Below are positions 11,301 to 23,300 of a stretch of 64,000 nt of DNA, one piece after another (the stretch's first letter is position 1; the number at the start of each line of letters is the position of its first letter). This DNA is from Megachile rotundata (Eukaryota; Arthropoda; Insecta; Hymenoptera; Megachilidae). The notes beneath the pieces are model-generated. The model saw only the letters and a program-made list of their open reading frames with translations. It was not told the origin of the DNA and did no database searches. The position numbers and the translations under genes are program-made. The stretch is taken from the NCBI RefSeq assembly GCF_050947335.1, contig NC_134984.1, positions 8,785,926 through 8,849,925 of the forward strand. The letters run 5' to 3'.

Positions 11301-14300
11301 CACAGAAAATTAATTAGTATACCTGTCAAAAATAAATGGTTGGCTCAAAACTCTGTACTACACTTGACCAGTTAGCTGTTTTTGACACACATATATACTC
11401 ATGAAGAAATGGCAACTGGTGAAATGTAACAGTTAACTGGTCAAGAGGGTCTTGCTGACATGGATTATTTATTTTATTAAGGTTTTGTGTTAATAGTTAT
11501 GTATTTTTATTATCCATGAAATTGTTAATTTTTCAATTTATAATCAAGTTTGTTATATACATCGTATATACTTCATATTAGCATACATCATGTACTAAGC
11601 TTAAAATACTTCGTATACCTTTTATTTGAAATTTAGAAATTTTCGAATTCCCAGGATTTAAAAATTTTCTTCGAAAGTCCCAAAATTCGAAAATTGCAAA
11701 TTTCTAAAGTTTTAAAGTTTCAAAATTCCTAAGTCAAAAAATTCCAGAGTTTTGACGTCTCAAATTCCTAAAGTTAGAGCACTCAAAAATTTCTTAGGTC
11801 TCAAGGTTCGAAAGTTCTAAAATTCCAGGGCACGAAGGTTTCAAAGCTTTAAAATTCCTTAACTCCAAAATTCCATAATTCCAAAATTTCATAAGTCCAA
11901 AACTCCATAACTCAAAAATTTCATAACTCCAAAATTGCATAACACCAAAATTCCACAACTCCAAATTTTCATAACTCCAAAATCCCATAACTCTAAGATT
12001 CCATAACTCCAAAATTTCATAACTCCAAAATTTCAAAAATCTAAAATTTCAAAATTCGAAAATCCGAAACTCCTAAAATTCAATATTCTAAAGTTTCGAA
12101 GTCCCAAAGTCCTAAAACCTCAATCTTCTAAAATTCAAATCCAAAACTTTGAAGTGCAAAAATTAAAAGATCTCAAAGTATCCATATTCCAAAATTTCAA
12201 AGATCCAAAACGCAAAAATTAAAAAATTCCAAATTCTTCTTCTGTAAGCATTATTTTTTCACAACCATCTCATGTATAACGCACATTGCAAAACAAAGAG
12301 GTGTAAATAAAATAACATCCCTTTCAATCTCAATTTTATCTCGATCAAAAGATCGAAACACTTTAAGCATCTTTATTATAAAAGCTAACATAAAAATGTT
12401 AATAACAAATAATCGAAAAACTCGTTTATTTTCAGTATAATGTACTGGTCCGAATGGGGTGCAAAATCTCGTATACTAATGTCAGGAATGGATGGAAAAA
12501 ATAGTAGTGCATTAATAGTCGACAGCTTGGAATGGCCAAATAGCTTGTCCATCGATTATGCGAGTAACAGATTATACTGGGTCGATAGTAAATTAAAAAT
12601 CATCGAATCAGTAGGACTTGATGGCTCAGACCGTAGGGTATGCATTTAATTAGAACAATTATTTAACCAGTTAAGCGTGTTTGACGATTATATCCGTCAT
12701 GGAGATGTAGCAGAATTTTGTGTCATGATGACTATATCTTTCATGCGTAAAATTTTGTTACAATTTTGATATTTAAATTGTAATTTTGGCGAAAACTAAA
12801 TTATATTCGTAAATTGTAATATGTTTAAAATGTTTAGAGGTCAACACGAAATGAAATAAACAAATAAAAAGTGTAAATGATTTGAGATGGATTCATAAAT
12901 TCTTGAGAGCTAACTCGTCATTGCTTGATTATCGCGACACACATTGGTGTGCGGTTTGCAAAAAGATCGCCACAGTTAACTGGTTAATGATACTCAAAGA
13001 TTCAGTGATAGATGATAACATGAAAGATTCTTTTTTCAGATTGTATTAAGAGGAATAGCAAAGAGACCATTTTCCTTGGCTGTGTTTGAAGATAAATTAT
13101 ACTGGAGCGATTGGATGTCAAATACTATACAATCTTGCGATAAATATACTGGCAAAGATTGGAATATTTTGGTGGATACGAATAGCACCATTTATGGAAT
13201 ACACATATATCACTCCGTTTTGAAGCCTAAGGTATATTTTCCATTTTTTTACGTTATTTTTGTTGTTTCACTGGTCTTCATGATGAAAATGTTAACAGAT
13301 GCACAATCCATGTAACGCGCGTCCTTGTTCTGAATTGTGTTTATTGAATTCAGAGAAAAGTTATACTTGCGCTTGCGCAGTAGACAAAGAACTGAATACG
13401 GATCATCGCACTTGTCGCGGTAAGTGTTATTTATAATAAATTATAAAAATCGAACAATTCAAATGAGTTTTTAGCTTTAGTAATTTTTAAGACATAATTC
13501 TATAATTTTTAATTAAATTTTGGTAAATTATTTGGAAGAAACTAGGGATTTATAAGGAAAGGTGACTGTGACATTACCGTTTCGGTTAAAACTTTGTACA
13601 CTAATAGGGGACCATAAAACTGAAATATTCATATTTAGAAATTTCGCTATATCTGATTAATTATTTAAATGGAATAGAAATTAGTATACTGATAATAGAC
13701 TGGCGGTAGAGTAGCAGCCTTCAAAACAAAAGATCACAAGTTCAAGTCGCGTGATGAGATTGATTGATTGATTGATTTTATAAGGGCCTCGATTACTATG
13801 ATCATTGACCCAACGTGATGAAATATAAAATTACTTTGTTTTCCAGTAAAATTAATGAAAAAACACATTTTTACAGTTTAATAACCAAAACTAATTATAT
13901 TACTTATTCATATATAATATTAATATTAATAGGAACAATTTTGTTTATGAAAAAAAACCACCAATAAACAATTCCTAAAATTTATTTATAATAATTCAAA
14001 TGATACTTAGGTACTGTAAAAGTATTTGTCACATAAATAATAACATTGTGTGCATAGAACAAATGATCAATTTGAATTGAGTAATTTTTTTATTAATTTT
14101 GCACAACAGTTTAAATATAGGGTTCCTCATCAATTTAGTTGAAAAAATAAAATAACTATTCAGGGAAATATAAAGACAATAAAATTAAAAGAAAAACGGA
14201 TACATTTGTAACAAGACTCAAACGCACCACCCTCTGTTTCAAAAGTTGCTGCTTTACCACCAAACCTCGATTTAATATTTCGTTATTCAGTTTAGTAGAT

Positions 14301-17300
14301 ATTACAAAATTTGTAAACATAATTTTTGCTTTTATTTTTGAAAGCTATATTTTTTCATAAGATTACAAATATTGAGTCTAATAATAATCGTCACAATCGC
14401 TTTCTCTCATTATAAAATAAATTATTATTTTAAAAATTGCATTGACACAAAACTATACCTATTACACTAAAAAAAAAATCTGAAAATTTCTAATTTTTCT
14501 TACCAACAATTAAATTTTGTGTTTCTTAAATTGTAACTTTCTAGTTTTAGTTTTATTTCTTATTTCGAGTTTTATTTATAATATTTTCATCGAATCAATG
14601 TTTTGAACGAAACTCCAAAACTTATAGCTCTTTTTCAATATAAAATTATACACATATTTAAATTTTTGAATTTCAGCGATCAAAAAAGAGATGCGCCTCA
14701 TTATTTCGACAGGGAGCCGATTCATTGATTATCATCACGAATTACTAGGAAAGCCAAAAATGAAAATAAGTGATGCATTGAAAGACGTTACTGCGATTGC
14801 ATATAATCCTCGTACTGGTACGGTTTTAATAATCGATCGTCGTATAAATTCTGTTACAACGAACATATACCAATACTGCTCTTAACTCTTAGCGTGCTAA
14901 GGTTGAATCACTTGTCCATAATAGATATTTGCTTTATATCATTTGACAAATGATAAAATAATATAAAAGTGTGAATAATATTTATAAATACTTTATGAAC
15001 AAAAATCATGAAATCGTTAATACGTCTATTATTAAATATCAAAGACCATAAAACTCATAAATATGACTCATAAATATAAGTTTTCATATTTTATTTTTTT
15101 CGTTACATATTATTATTACTGTGATCTTACGAATACCGTTCGTAACTACAGCTTATTTTCTATATGAGAAAGAAAATTTATTCCAAAAATAAACATCTTG
15201 TAACAAATAAAATTAGCAATATTTGGTACTATTTTCATTGGTTTGCAAAAGAACTGTTACAATCGAAAACATCATAAAATGATTGAAGAAATAAGATTGC
15301 AACAAAAAGCGTTTTCTGAAGGACTCTATTGCTAAACAAAATTAATCGCTACACCTTTGCATGCTAAGAGTTAATAAATAATTTCTTCAAAGAACAGAAG
15401 ATCTTTTACAATGAAATTGTAGCATGGTACACACGTCTTCTGCTTTTTAATCATTTTATTTTCGCATTCATCCGAATGTTTTAATAATTCTGCTTAAACC
15501 ATTGTATAAATTTTAATCTCTATTAAATATTTAAACGGAAATTGATACAGGTGGCATGTTCGCAAGCGATCAACTAAAGGATAAAGTTTTCCATTTCGAC
15601 ATTAATGACGGTAATCTGGATGCCAAAGTATCCCTCGAGAACAAAATATTAGGAGGAATGGATTACGATTACGTGGGAAATAATTTATATTTTTCGGATA
15701 TAAAACAAAAAACTATCGAAGTGCATAGTATGCATACCGTGCAAAAAACGATTTTTTACTTCCAAGAAGAACCTCATGATATTGCACTCGCACCGGAAGA
15801 AGGGTAACCATTTTGTTGATGAATTCTGAACGAATAAGACAGTATTTAATGTTGCGTATTATTGTTACAGAATAATGTTCGTTGTTTTCCATGACAATGG
15901 AAAGTATCGCATAGATCTATTGAAAATGAATGGACTCGGCATTAGAATTTCCATCGAAGGAATGAGAACCCCGCTATTAGGACCAAAAATATCTTTAACC
16001 TACGACAGAGATTTAAAACTACTGTTTTGGAGCGATCAAGGCACTGGTCGCATCAGTACTACGGCAGTCAATGGTTAGTATTTTTCACAGGACAAATTAT
16101 TAGGTCGAGTCCATAAGTAACTTCCGTTTTTTTATCAGACATTTATTTCGTTCTCATTAAACAACAAAATTATATTATTTTATTACATATTCACCACTAT
16201 TTTCTATAACCTTCTCCCATTTTTCTGGTAGTTTATCAATTCCTTCCTTGTAAAATGTGGTTGGTTTGGACTGGAAGAAGCTTTCAACAGCTTGCCTGAC
16301 TTGCTCTTCAGAATTGAAGGTTTTTCCATTTAAAAAGTTTTGTAAGGAACAGAAAAGGTGGTAGTCTGTCGGGGCAAGATCTGAGAAGTAAGATGGATAT
16401 GGTAAAACAGACCATCCAAGCTCAAGAATTTTTTCTTGAGTCACCCTTGCTGTATGCGGTCGCGCGTTGTCGTGTAAAAGAATGACATTTCTGCGATTGA
16501 CGAGTGCAGGGCGCTTTTCTAGGAGTTTCTCTTGCACTCTTTGCAATTGCTGAATGTATTTATCCGCAGTAATCGTTAAATTTGACTTCAACAACTCGTG
16601 GTGACTTATACCTTCATAATCTCACCACACACACAATAAAATCTATTTAGCTGCATCGGAAGTTACTTATGACTCGACCTAATATGATTGAAAACGATCT
16701 ATCGTACTAAAACAATACAGCGTTCGTTCAATAAATACCTGCTAGTTTATCTTATTACACGGAGAATTGTTTATAGTTCATATAGACATAATTATATATT
16801 TTTATTGGGTCAAAGTATCAAATTTCAAAATCTTTCAAATACCCAAATTTCGAAGTTTCTGAACTCTCATACTTTTATATTTGTAAATTTGTATATTTCT
16901 TTAATTTTCAAGTATCTGAATTTGCAGATTTTCAAATTTCTGAAATTTCCTAAATTTCTCAAATTCTTTAATTTCTTCAAATTTCCAAATCATAAAATTT
17001 CTATATTTCTAAATAATATATAATAAATTGCAATAGTGTGATCAAAGATATGAATCTCCTCAAGAAATTACATTTATAAAAATTTAGAATTTATCTACTA
17101 CTGAAAAGGTACAGCTTGTACAATTTAGTAATGAAATTACAGTCACACTTTCAAATTACATAAACCAACATCAAAATAAAACATTTTTCACGCTTAAAAA
17201 TTACATAAACTTACATCAAAATGAAACATTTATCACACTTTTAAATTACATAAACCTACATCAAAATGAAACATTTGTTACCCTTGCAAATTACATGAAC

Positions 17301-20300
17301 CTACATCAAAATGAAACATTTGTCATATTTTTAAATTACATAAACGTACATCAAAATGAAATATTTGTCACATTTACAAATTACATAAACCTTCATTAAA
17401 ACAAAACATTTATTACATTTACAAATTACATAAACCAACGTCAAAATGAAATATATGTTCGTGTTATTAAGCAACATGTGAGCAACTCTGTGTTAACGTG
17501 TGTCGACTGTTAACGTCGACAACTGATCAAATGAAATTACATGCGAAAAGTTATGGTTTAATTTAGCATTTGGTTCAAATTCAGGAATTTGTGCAATTAA
17601 TGAAGAATATTAACGTTACGTTACAGGCTTAGAGACCCGCATCTTTCGCAGTGGACTATCAGCACCTCTGAGTCTCGCTATTCTCGATGATTACGTGTTT
17701 TGGACCGAGTACAAATCGAATCAATTACACTGGACCGATAAAAGGGATCTGCTACAATATCAGAAACGCATTACGTTAGGTGAGTGAAATTAAACGAATG
17801 TTCGCATAAAGCTCTTAACAGGGAGATAATCAGGTACTCGATTAGGTCGGTAATAATAGAATTACGGCTACCCAAAATACCCGAACCGTACGTTTGATCG
17901 ATAAAATAGAGTTGGCTGGTTAATACAGTGGTTCGTAATGGATCGTGGATGTTTATCTAATTTTAACGCACCAAAGTGAACTGTTCGGAACATAATGTAA
18001 ATGATATTGGAAATGGAGTAGACGATGTGGTCTAAATATTCGGGATTTATTTCTAAGCCTGTATTTTTAAGATTAACACTTCATTTTTAAGATATAGCAC
18101 TTTAACCAGTTAACTGTGGCGATCATTTTGCAAAACGCGCACCAGTGTTTGTCGCGATAATCAAGCGATGACGAGTTAGCTCTCAAGAATTTATGAATCC
18201 ATCTCAAATCATTTACACTTTTTATTTATTTATTCCATTTCGTGTTGGCCTCTAAACATTTTAAACATATTACAATTTACGAATATAATTTAGTTTTCGC
18301 CAAAATTACAATTTAAACATCAAATTGTAACAAAATTTTACGCATGACGGATATAGTCGTCATGACACAAAATTCTGCTACATCTCCATGACGGATATAG
18401 TCGTCAAACACACTTAACTGGTTCATGTGGGTATATTGATATAGACTCCCTACAGTATAGGTTTCGACCTATAACTCTGGTCTTTTTGATAAACCTTCGC
18501 ATAACGACAGAAAAATAGAAGCTAATGCTACCCAGTTTTGGGGCAAACAGTTATTAATTTATGAGATATTTAGCATTGATGTTGCTACATTTCGTTATCT
18601 TCTGAAATGTGAACATTTTTACCAAAAATGATAATGGAGAAGTTAGCAAAGTCATATATAAGTATATTAAGCAGAGTAATATTTTTGTCACAAGTTCAAA
18701 TCCCATTGTTGTTTTTTTTTATTTTCTCAGCTTTAGATTTAACTCTTTAACTTTAGTCTGTCACTGCTTTAGAAAAGAACGTAATTATTTTACTGTTATA
18801 CAGAGACCCATTTTAATTTGTAAACGTTATTATCTCTAGAATTTTTATTTATTCGAAAAAATATTGAAAATAAATTTCAAAGGAAACATAGTATAGTCAC
18901 AAATTTTGTACAGTTAAAGATATTTCTTTTTCAAGACGAATTTTATTTCGCATCTGAAATTTAAAATACTTTCTTTTACATTACTTTGATATTATAAAAA
19001 TCAACATTCTTGACATTTTTTTGTTGAAAAAGTGATTTTGAATTTTAATTTTTTCACGATCTGTTAAGCTACTTGTTACTGTACATTAATTTTATATAAA
19101 ATTGATCCATATAGAAAAACTATGCCTATGTAATCATAAATCTATTTAGAAAAAGTATAAATTCATAAAAATGCTTTGATAAACATTTATTCATAATATG
19201 ATTCTTTTAAAACTGAGTTCCTTTTTATTTGGAACTTTATTTCGAGTACTGAATAATGTAGATGAAAATTGTACAGTAAAATGGGTCACCCTATATATAC
19301 GAAAGAAGAGTAATATATCTTCTGTACAAACAAATGTTACAAAATCAACAGAACATTCTTTTGTGATTAGATATTCTGGAAGAATGATGAGCTTATCAAG
19401 CTATTCTTGTTACGTTATTTATGTCTTCTTTTTCTTTGATCTTCAATATTATTATTAATAATAAATAAATATTTTTTACTAAAATATTTAAAGATCATTT
19501 CATTTAAATATTTAAATTTTCTACTCATTTATGTTCGACACTTTCACGACGAAAATTTCATAATATATTATATAGCATAATAAATATAATGTAACAAAAT
19601 ATAATAGAAGATTAATAATATTTATTACATTTTGTTTTAGCAAAATTTATGGCAAACAAAATGCAAAATTTATATTAACTTTATTACATTTCTATTAATG
19701 AAGGCTTATTTAAAAAATGAAAACAGTTCGAGCAACTCGATAGAATTAAAATATAATCAGAAATTGTACGAAAGTGATTAATAAATTAATACCTCCCATT
19801 TTAGACGTACCAGAAAAGGAATTACAAGTTGTAGCTGTGCATAAACCATATATAAAGGAGCACGAGTGTTGGAAAAACAATGGAAATTGTTCTCACGTGT
19901 GCCTAGTATCTAATCTTCGTTCACACGTAAGCGTAATACTCAATTAATATAATCTCCACGACTCTGATAGCTTTTTCCCCTAACGTTTCATGTAAATTTT
20001 CAGATTTGTGCGTGTCCACCGGATATGATGTTGAACGCAGATAATCGAACTTGCAGCCCTCAAACCGCGTGCAAAGCAGGCGAGGTCAAATGCAGCGAAC
20101 ACGATGTATGCATAAAAATGCATCAAAGGTACATCATTAAGATTGCATAGAATATTTTACTTTGTTTTGAGAGGAAGATTGAACGGCCCGAAAGGAAGAT
20201 CATGTGATGAATTTTAAGCTTGAACCCGAAAGTAGAATCAGGGTTAGATATTTCATTTTTTAACTATGTGGACATCTGTATATAGAACTGCATTTCGTTT

Positions 20301-23300
20301 GAACATATCGTTTGGATAAAATTATTTTAATAATAAAAATTCCCTGATCTTCTTTTTGACCGTTGAAAGCGGATATGTGAATACAGAATCATTTTGACCT
20401 CTAACAATGCTATTATAAAATGTTTATGAAGTGCAGTATTTATTCTGACGCGTGACTTTAAGTATAACAAAATGAATGTGAATGTTATACACAAAGTATA
20501 AGACGTAGGCTAATGTACTATATGTACATTTTTGGCAGTGTAAGTTATAATGATTTTAAAGTATTATATTCTTCTTCTAGATAAAAAATGGTCTAGCAAA
20601 TAGATACTCAAAGTGCATTAGGCAATTTATTAATATATAAAATCAATCACATAAAACCGAATCATTTTTAGTTCTTGTGAATTATTTCATCCTCAAAACG
20701 AATTTCACCTGTATAGAAATTGGGTTACTGTTTTTAAACATTCACAATGTAATGTATAGTAGTATATTATACAAATTTATTATATTGTAGATAATGACGA
20801 TAAATAATTAGTATTTAACAATAAACAATTAAGCAATATGGAAACGCAAATAAAGTCTGGATTCCATATGTATTTATATTGTATAGATTACATATATTGC
20901 AATATTTTATACTTTGTCTATAACATGTACATAAAAGTAAATGGTACATACGAAAGCAATAAGTATATATGTATTGTGTCAAAATGATCCTGTTTTGGGA
21001 TGCAAGAGATGAATATTTCTTATTGAAATAACTGTTGTAGCAGGGAGTCATTTACTATAATCACTGAATGTATGCACTTCTAAAATTCTATCTAAACTAC
21101 AATTGAACATATTTTTAGTAAAATAGTGAAATAGTAAAATAGTAAAATAGTGAAATAGTGAAATAGTGAAATAGTGAAATAGTGAAATAGTGAAATAGTG
21201 AAATAGTGAAATAGTGAAATAGTGAAATAGTGAAATAGTGAAATAGTGAAATAGTGAAATAGTGAAATAGTGAAATAGTGAAATAGTGAAATAGTGAAAT
21301 AGTAAAATAGTAAAACAGTAAAACAGTAAAACAGTAAAATAGTAAAATAGTAAAATAGTAAAATAGTAAAATAGTAAAATAGTAAAATAGCAAAATAGCA
21401 AAACAGCAAAATAGTAAAATATTAAAATAGTATAACAGTCAATAAAATAATAGAATAATAAAATACTAAAACGTTCCATTCTTTTAAAACAGATAGGCAG
21501 ACACATATCTTTCATTTAAACAAAATAATAAAACAGTCCAATACGATTTCTGCTTTAGATAAAAGTTTAATCAATAAATTACCAACATTTCATTATAATA
21601 ATTAGAACTCGAATGAAATGCAATTTCATTACATCTTTTTCAAATTACATTTATCAATATTCCATTGTAAGTTTTTTAACTGTAAATTATTTAGATCAAC
21701 ATATTGCTGCTATTGAACATACCATTTTTCTTTTAGAACTTTACAAAATGTAGGAGGTATCGTTTTAAATCCATTCGTAACATTGCTCCCTGTAATTTCA
21801 TCCTATAGTCGCTTAGTTCTTTGATCATTTTTCAGAGAACTCTCTGTTAGTTTAAACCGATCAATCTCCCGATAAATGGTGTTCTGCGATTCTACAGACT
21901 TCCTAAAAATACCGTACATGTAGTGAATAGTTTCACCTTTACAATCCTTCAGAGGAAATGGTTCTGCAATTTACAGACGTCTATGACAACAAAATTGTAC
22001 ATCAAAATATGTACGAAAACGAAAACCACTTACCAAAGATTTTGAAATTTAGAAATTTGCACAATTAAGAATTTGAAAATTTGAAGACTGGAAAACAAAA
22101 GTTTAGTAATCCGAAAAATTTGGAGAGTTAGAAGTTTAAAAGTTAAAAAATTTTTGAACTTGTAGAATTAGAAGTTTGAAAGTTGAGAAATTTATGAATT
22201 TGATGATTTCAAAATTGAAGTATTTAAAAACTAGAAAATTTACAAATACAAAAGTCTAGTAATCCAGAAATGTGGAAATCTGGAGAATTAAAAGTTTGGG
22301 AAGTAGAAAAAGTCAGGAATTTATGGATTTGAAAATTTGGGAATTTTAGGATTAAAATATTTGAAAATTTAATACTTCAAATAATAACAATTTAGAAATT
22401 AAATAATTTTTCAGTTTACTACACTACACTAATTAGCGTAGTTAAATTATTCAAATCACTGGAATATAGATTCGTATACATATAACTCAATAAAACTATG
22501 ACAAATCTACGATACACACAATCTATATATTCAATTCAAATTTACCCGCGCCTGCTTGAAACAAAAATATCTACGAATATCCATTTATACAGGTATTCCC
22601 TTTTGATATTAATCTAACTACAAAAACAACTCCTTTATTTACTTGATAAAAAATATACAACAGACACACGTTTAATCACCCAGTACAAAAATATATTTTC
22701 CGTATTTTTGTTTCATCCACTCAATTCAAATAACGCGTTTGGATCAATTGTGGCGTTTTTCGTGACATTTTGCGCACGGTTAGAATGATCATGGAATAAA
22801 ATGCGATTAGGACCGATGCACACTTTCTCTGTTATTCCGCTGCTATGTTTTTCTTCATATTCAAAATTGAAAGCAAAAACAAGCTATGATTGCAGCAAGA
22901 ACTAACGAGAAAAAGATGCTTTTGCGCATTGGTCGTTTTAATCATTTGAAAAACGCACCAAAGCTATCGGTAGTAAGTTGTGGCGCCGCAAGTCACAATA
23001 AATTACAGTAAATTTCCCTATTTTTAGTATAGTCATACATTATTAGTTAGTGATACATTATTTATTATAATTTATTACAATTTATTACAAAATTGAAAGT
23101 CATTGACCTATATAAACATGTCGTTGAAATCCAATGTTCTTTAATGATTTCAGATGCGACGGCGTACAAGACTGTCCAAACGGTGAAGACGAATCGAGCA
23201 TTTGCGAGGAACCTGTTTGGTCGAACTGCGAACATGATCAGTTCCGATGTAAAAGCGGAGAATGCATCAGCAAGACGAAACTTTGCAATTCCCATTATGA

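Larger units (their letters stand above)
7939..13231 (+). other. VgR exons 6-11: two EGF modules and propeller 1
   Basis: The exons are 7939-8055, 9611-9736, 10463-10678, 11097-11268, 12436-12637 and 13040-13231. Exon 6 is an EGF-like module. Exon 7 is a calcium-binding EGF module that opens DVNEC. Exons 8 to 11 form a six-bladed propeller with YWSD, WVTGNIYFTDS, MYWSEWG, LYWVDS and LYWSDW signatures. Such propellers mediate acid-dependent ligand release in this receptor family. Exon 9 uses a TAAG acceptor rather than a pyrimidine-CAG. Confidence 0.88.
13299..17779 (+). other. VgR exons 12-16: EGF module and propeller 2
   Basis: The exons are 13299-13419 (EGF), 14677-14817, 15551-15803, 15871-16073 and 17627-17779. 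The propeller is more diverged than the first, with NNLYFSD, LLFWSDQG and VFWTEY in place of canonical YWTD. The exon 13 donor is taken at TACTG|GTACGG, which restores NPRTG-GMFASDQ across the junction. The open frame runs on past this donor to a stop in the next element, but that extension breaks the blade. Confidence 0.85.

Noticed and set aside
11794..12036. Minus-strand open frame with a W/E/L-rich periodic product
   Set aside because: A by-product of the 16 bp tandem repeat; no start context, splice structure or homology.
14818..14885. Exon 13 of VgR as a terminal exon
   Set aside because: The joined model through GTACGG keeps the frame and the propeller blade, and all downstream exons continue in phase to the stop at 34465.
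16175..16594. Possible working transposase gene
   Set aside because: The first catalytic residue and the N-terminal half are missing, and an in-frame stop precedes it; it is annotated as a relic.
17153..17459. CRISPR-like array
   Set aside because: Units are contiguous 45 bp repeats with no unique spacers, in an insect intron.
21048..21515. Minus-strand open frames of up to 155 codons with LFHYFTIS-type repeats
   Set aside because: They are a by-product of an 8 bp tandem repeat that lacks stop codons on that strand.
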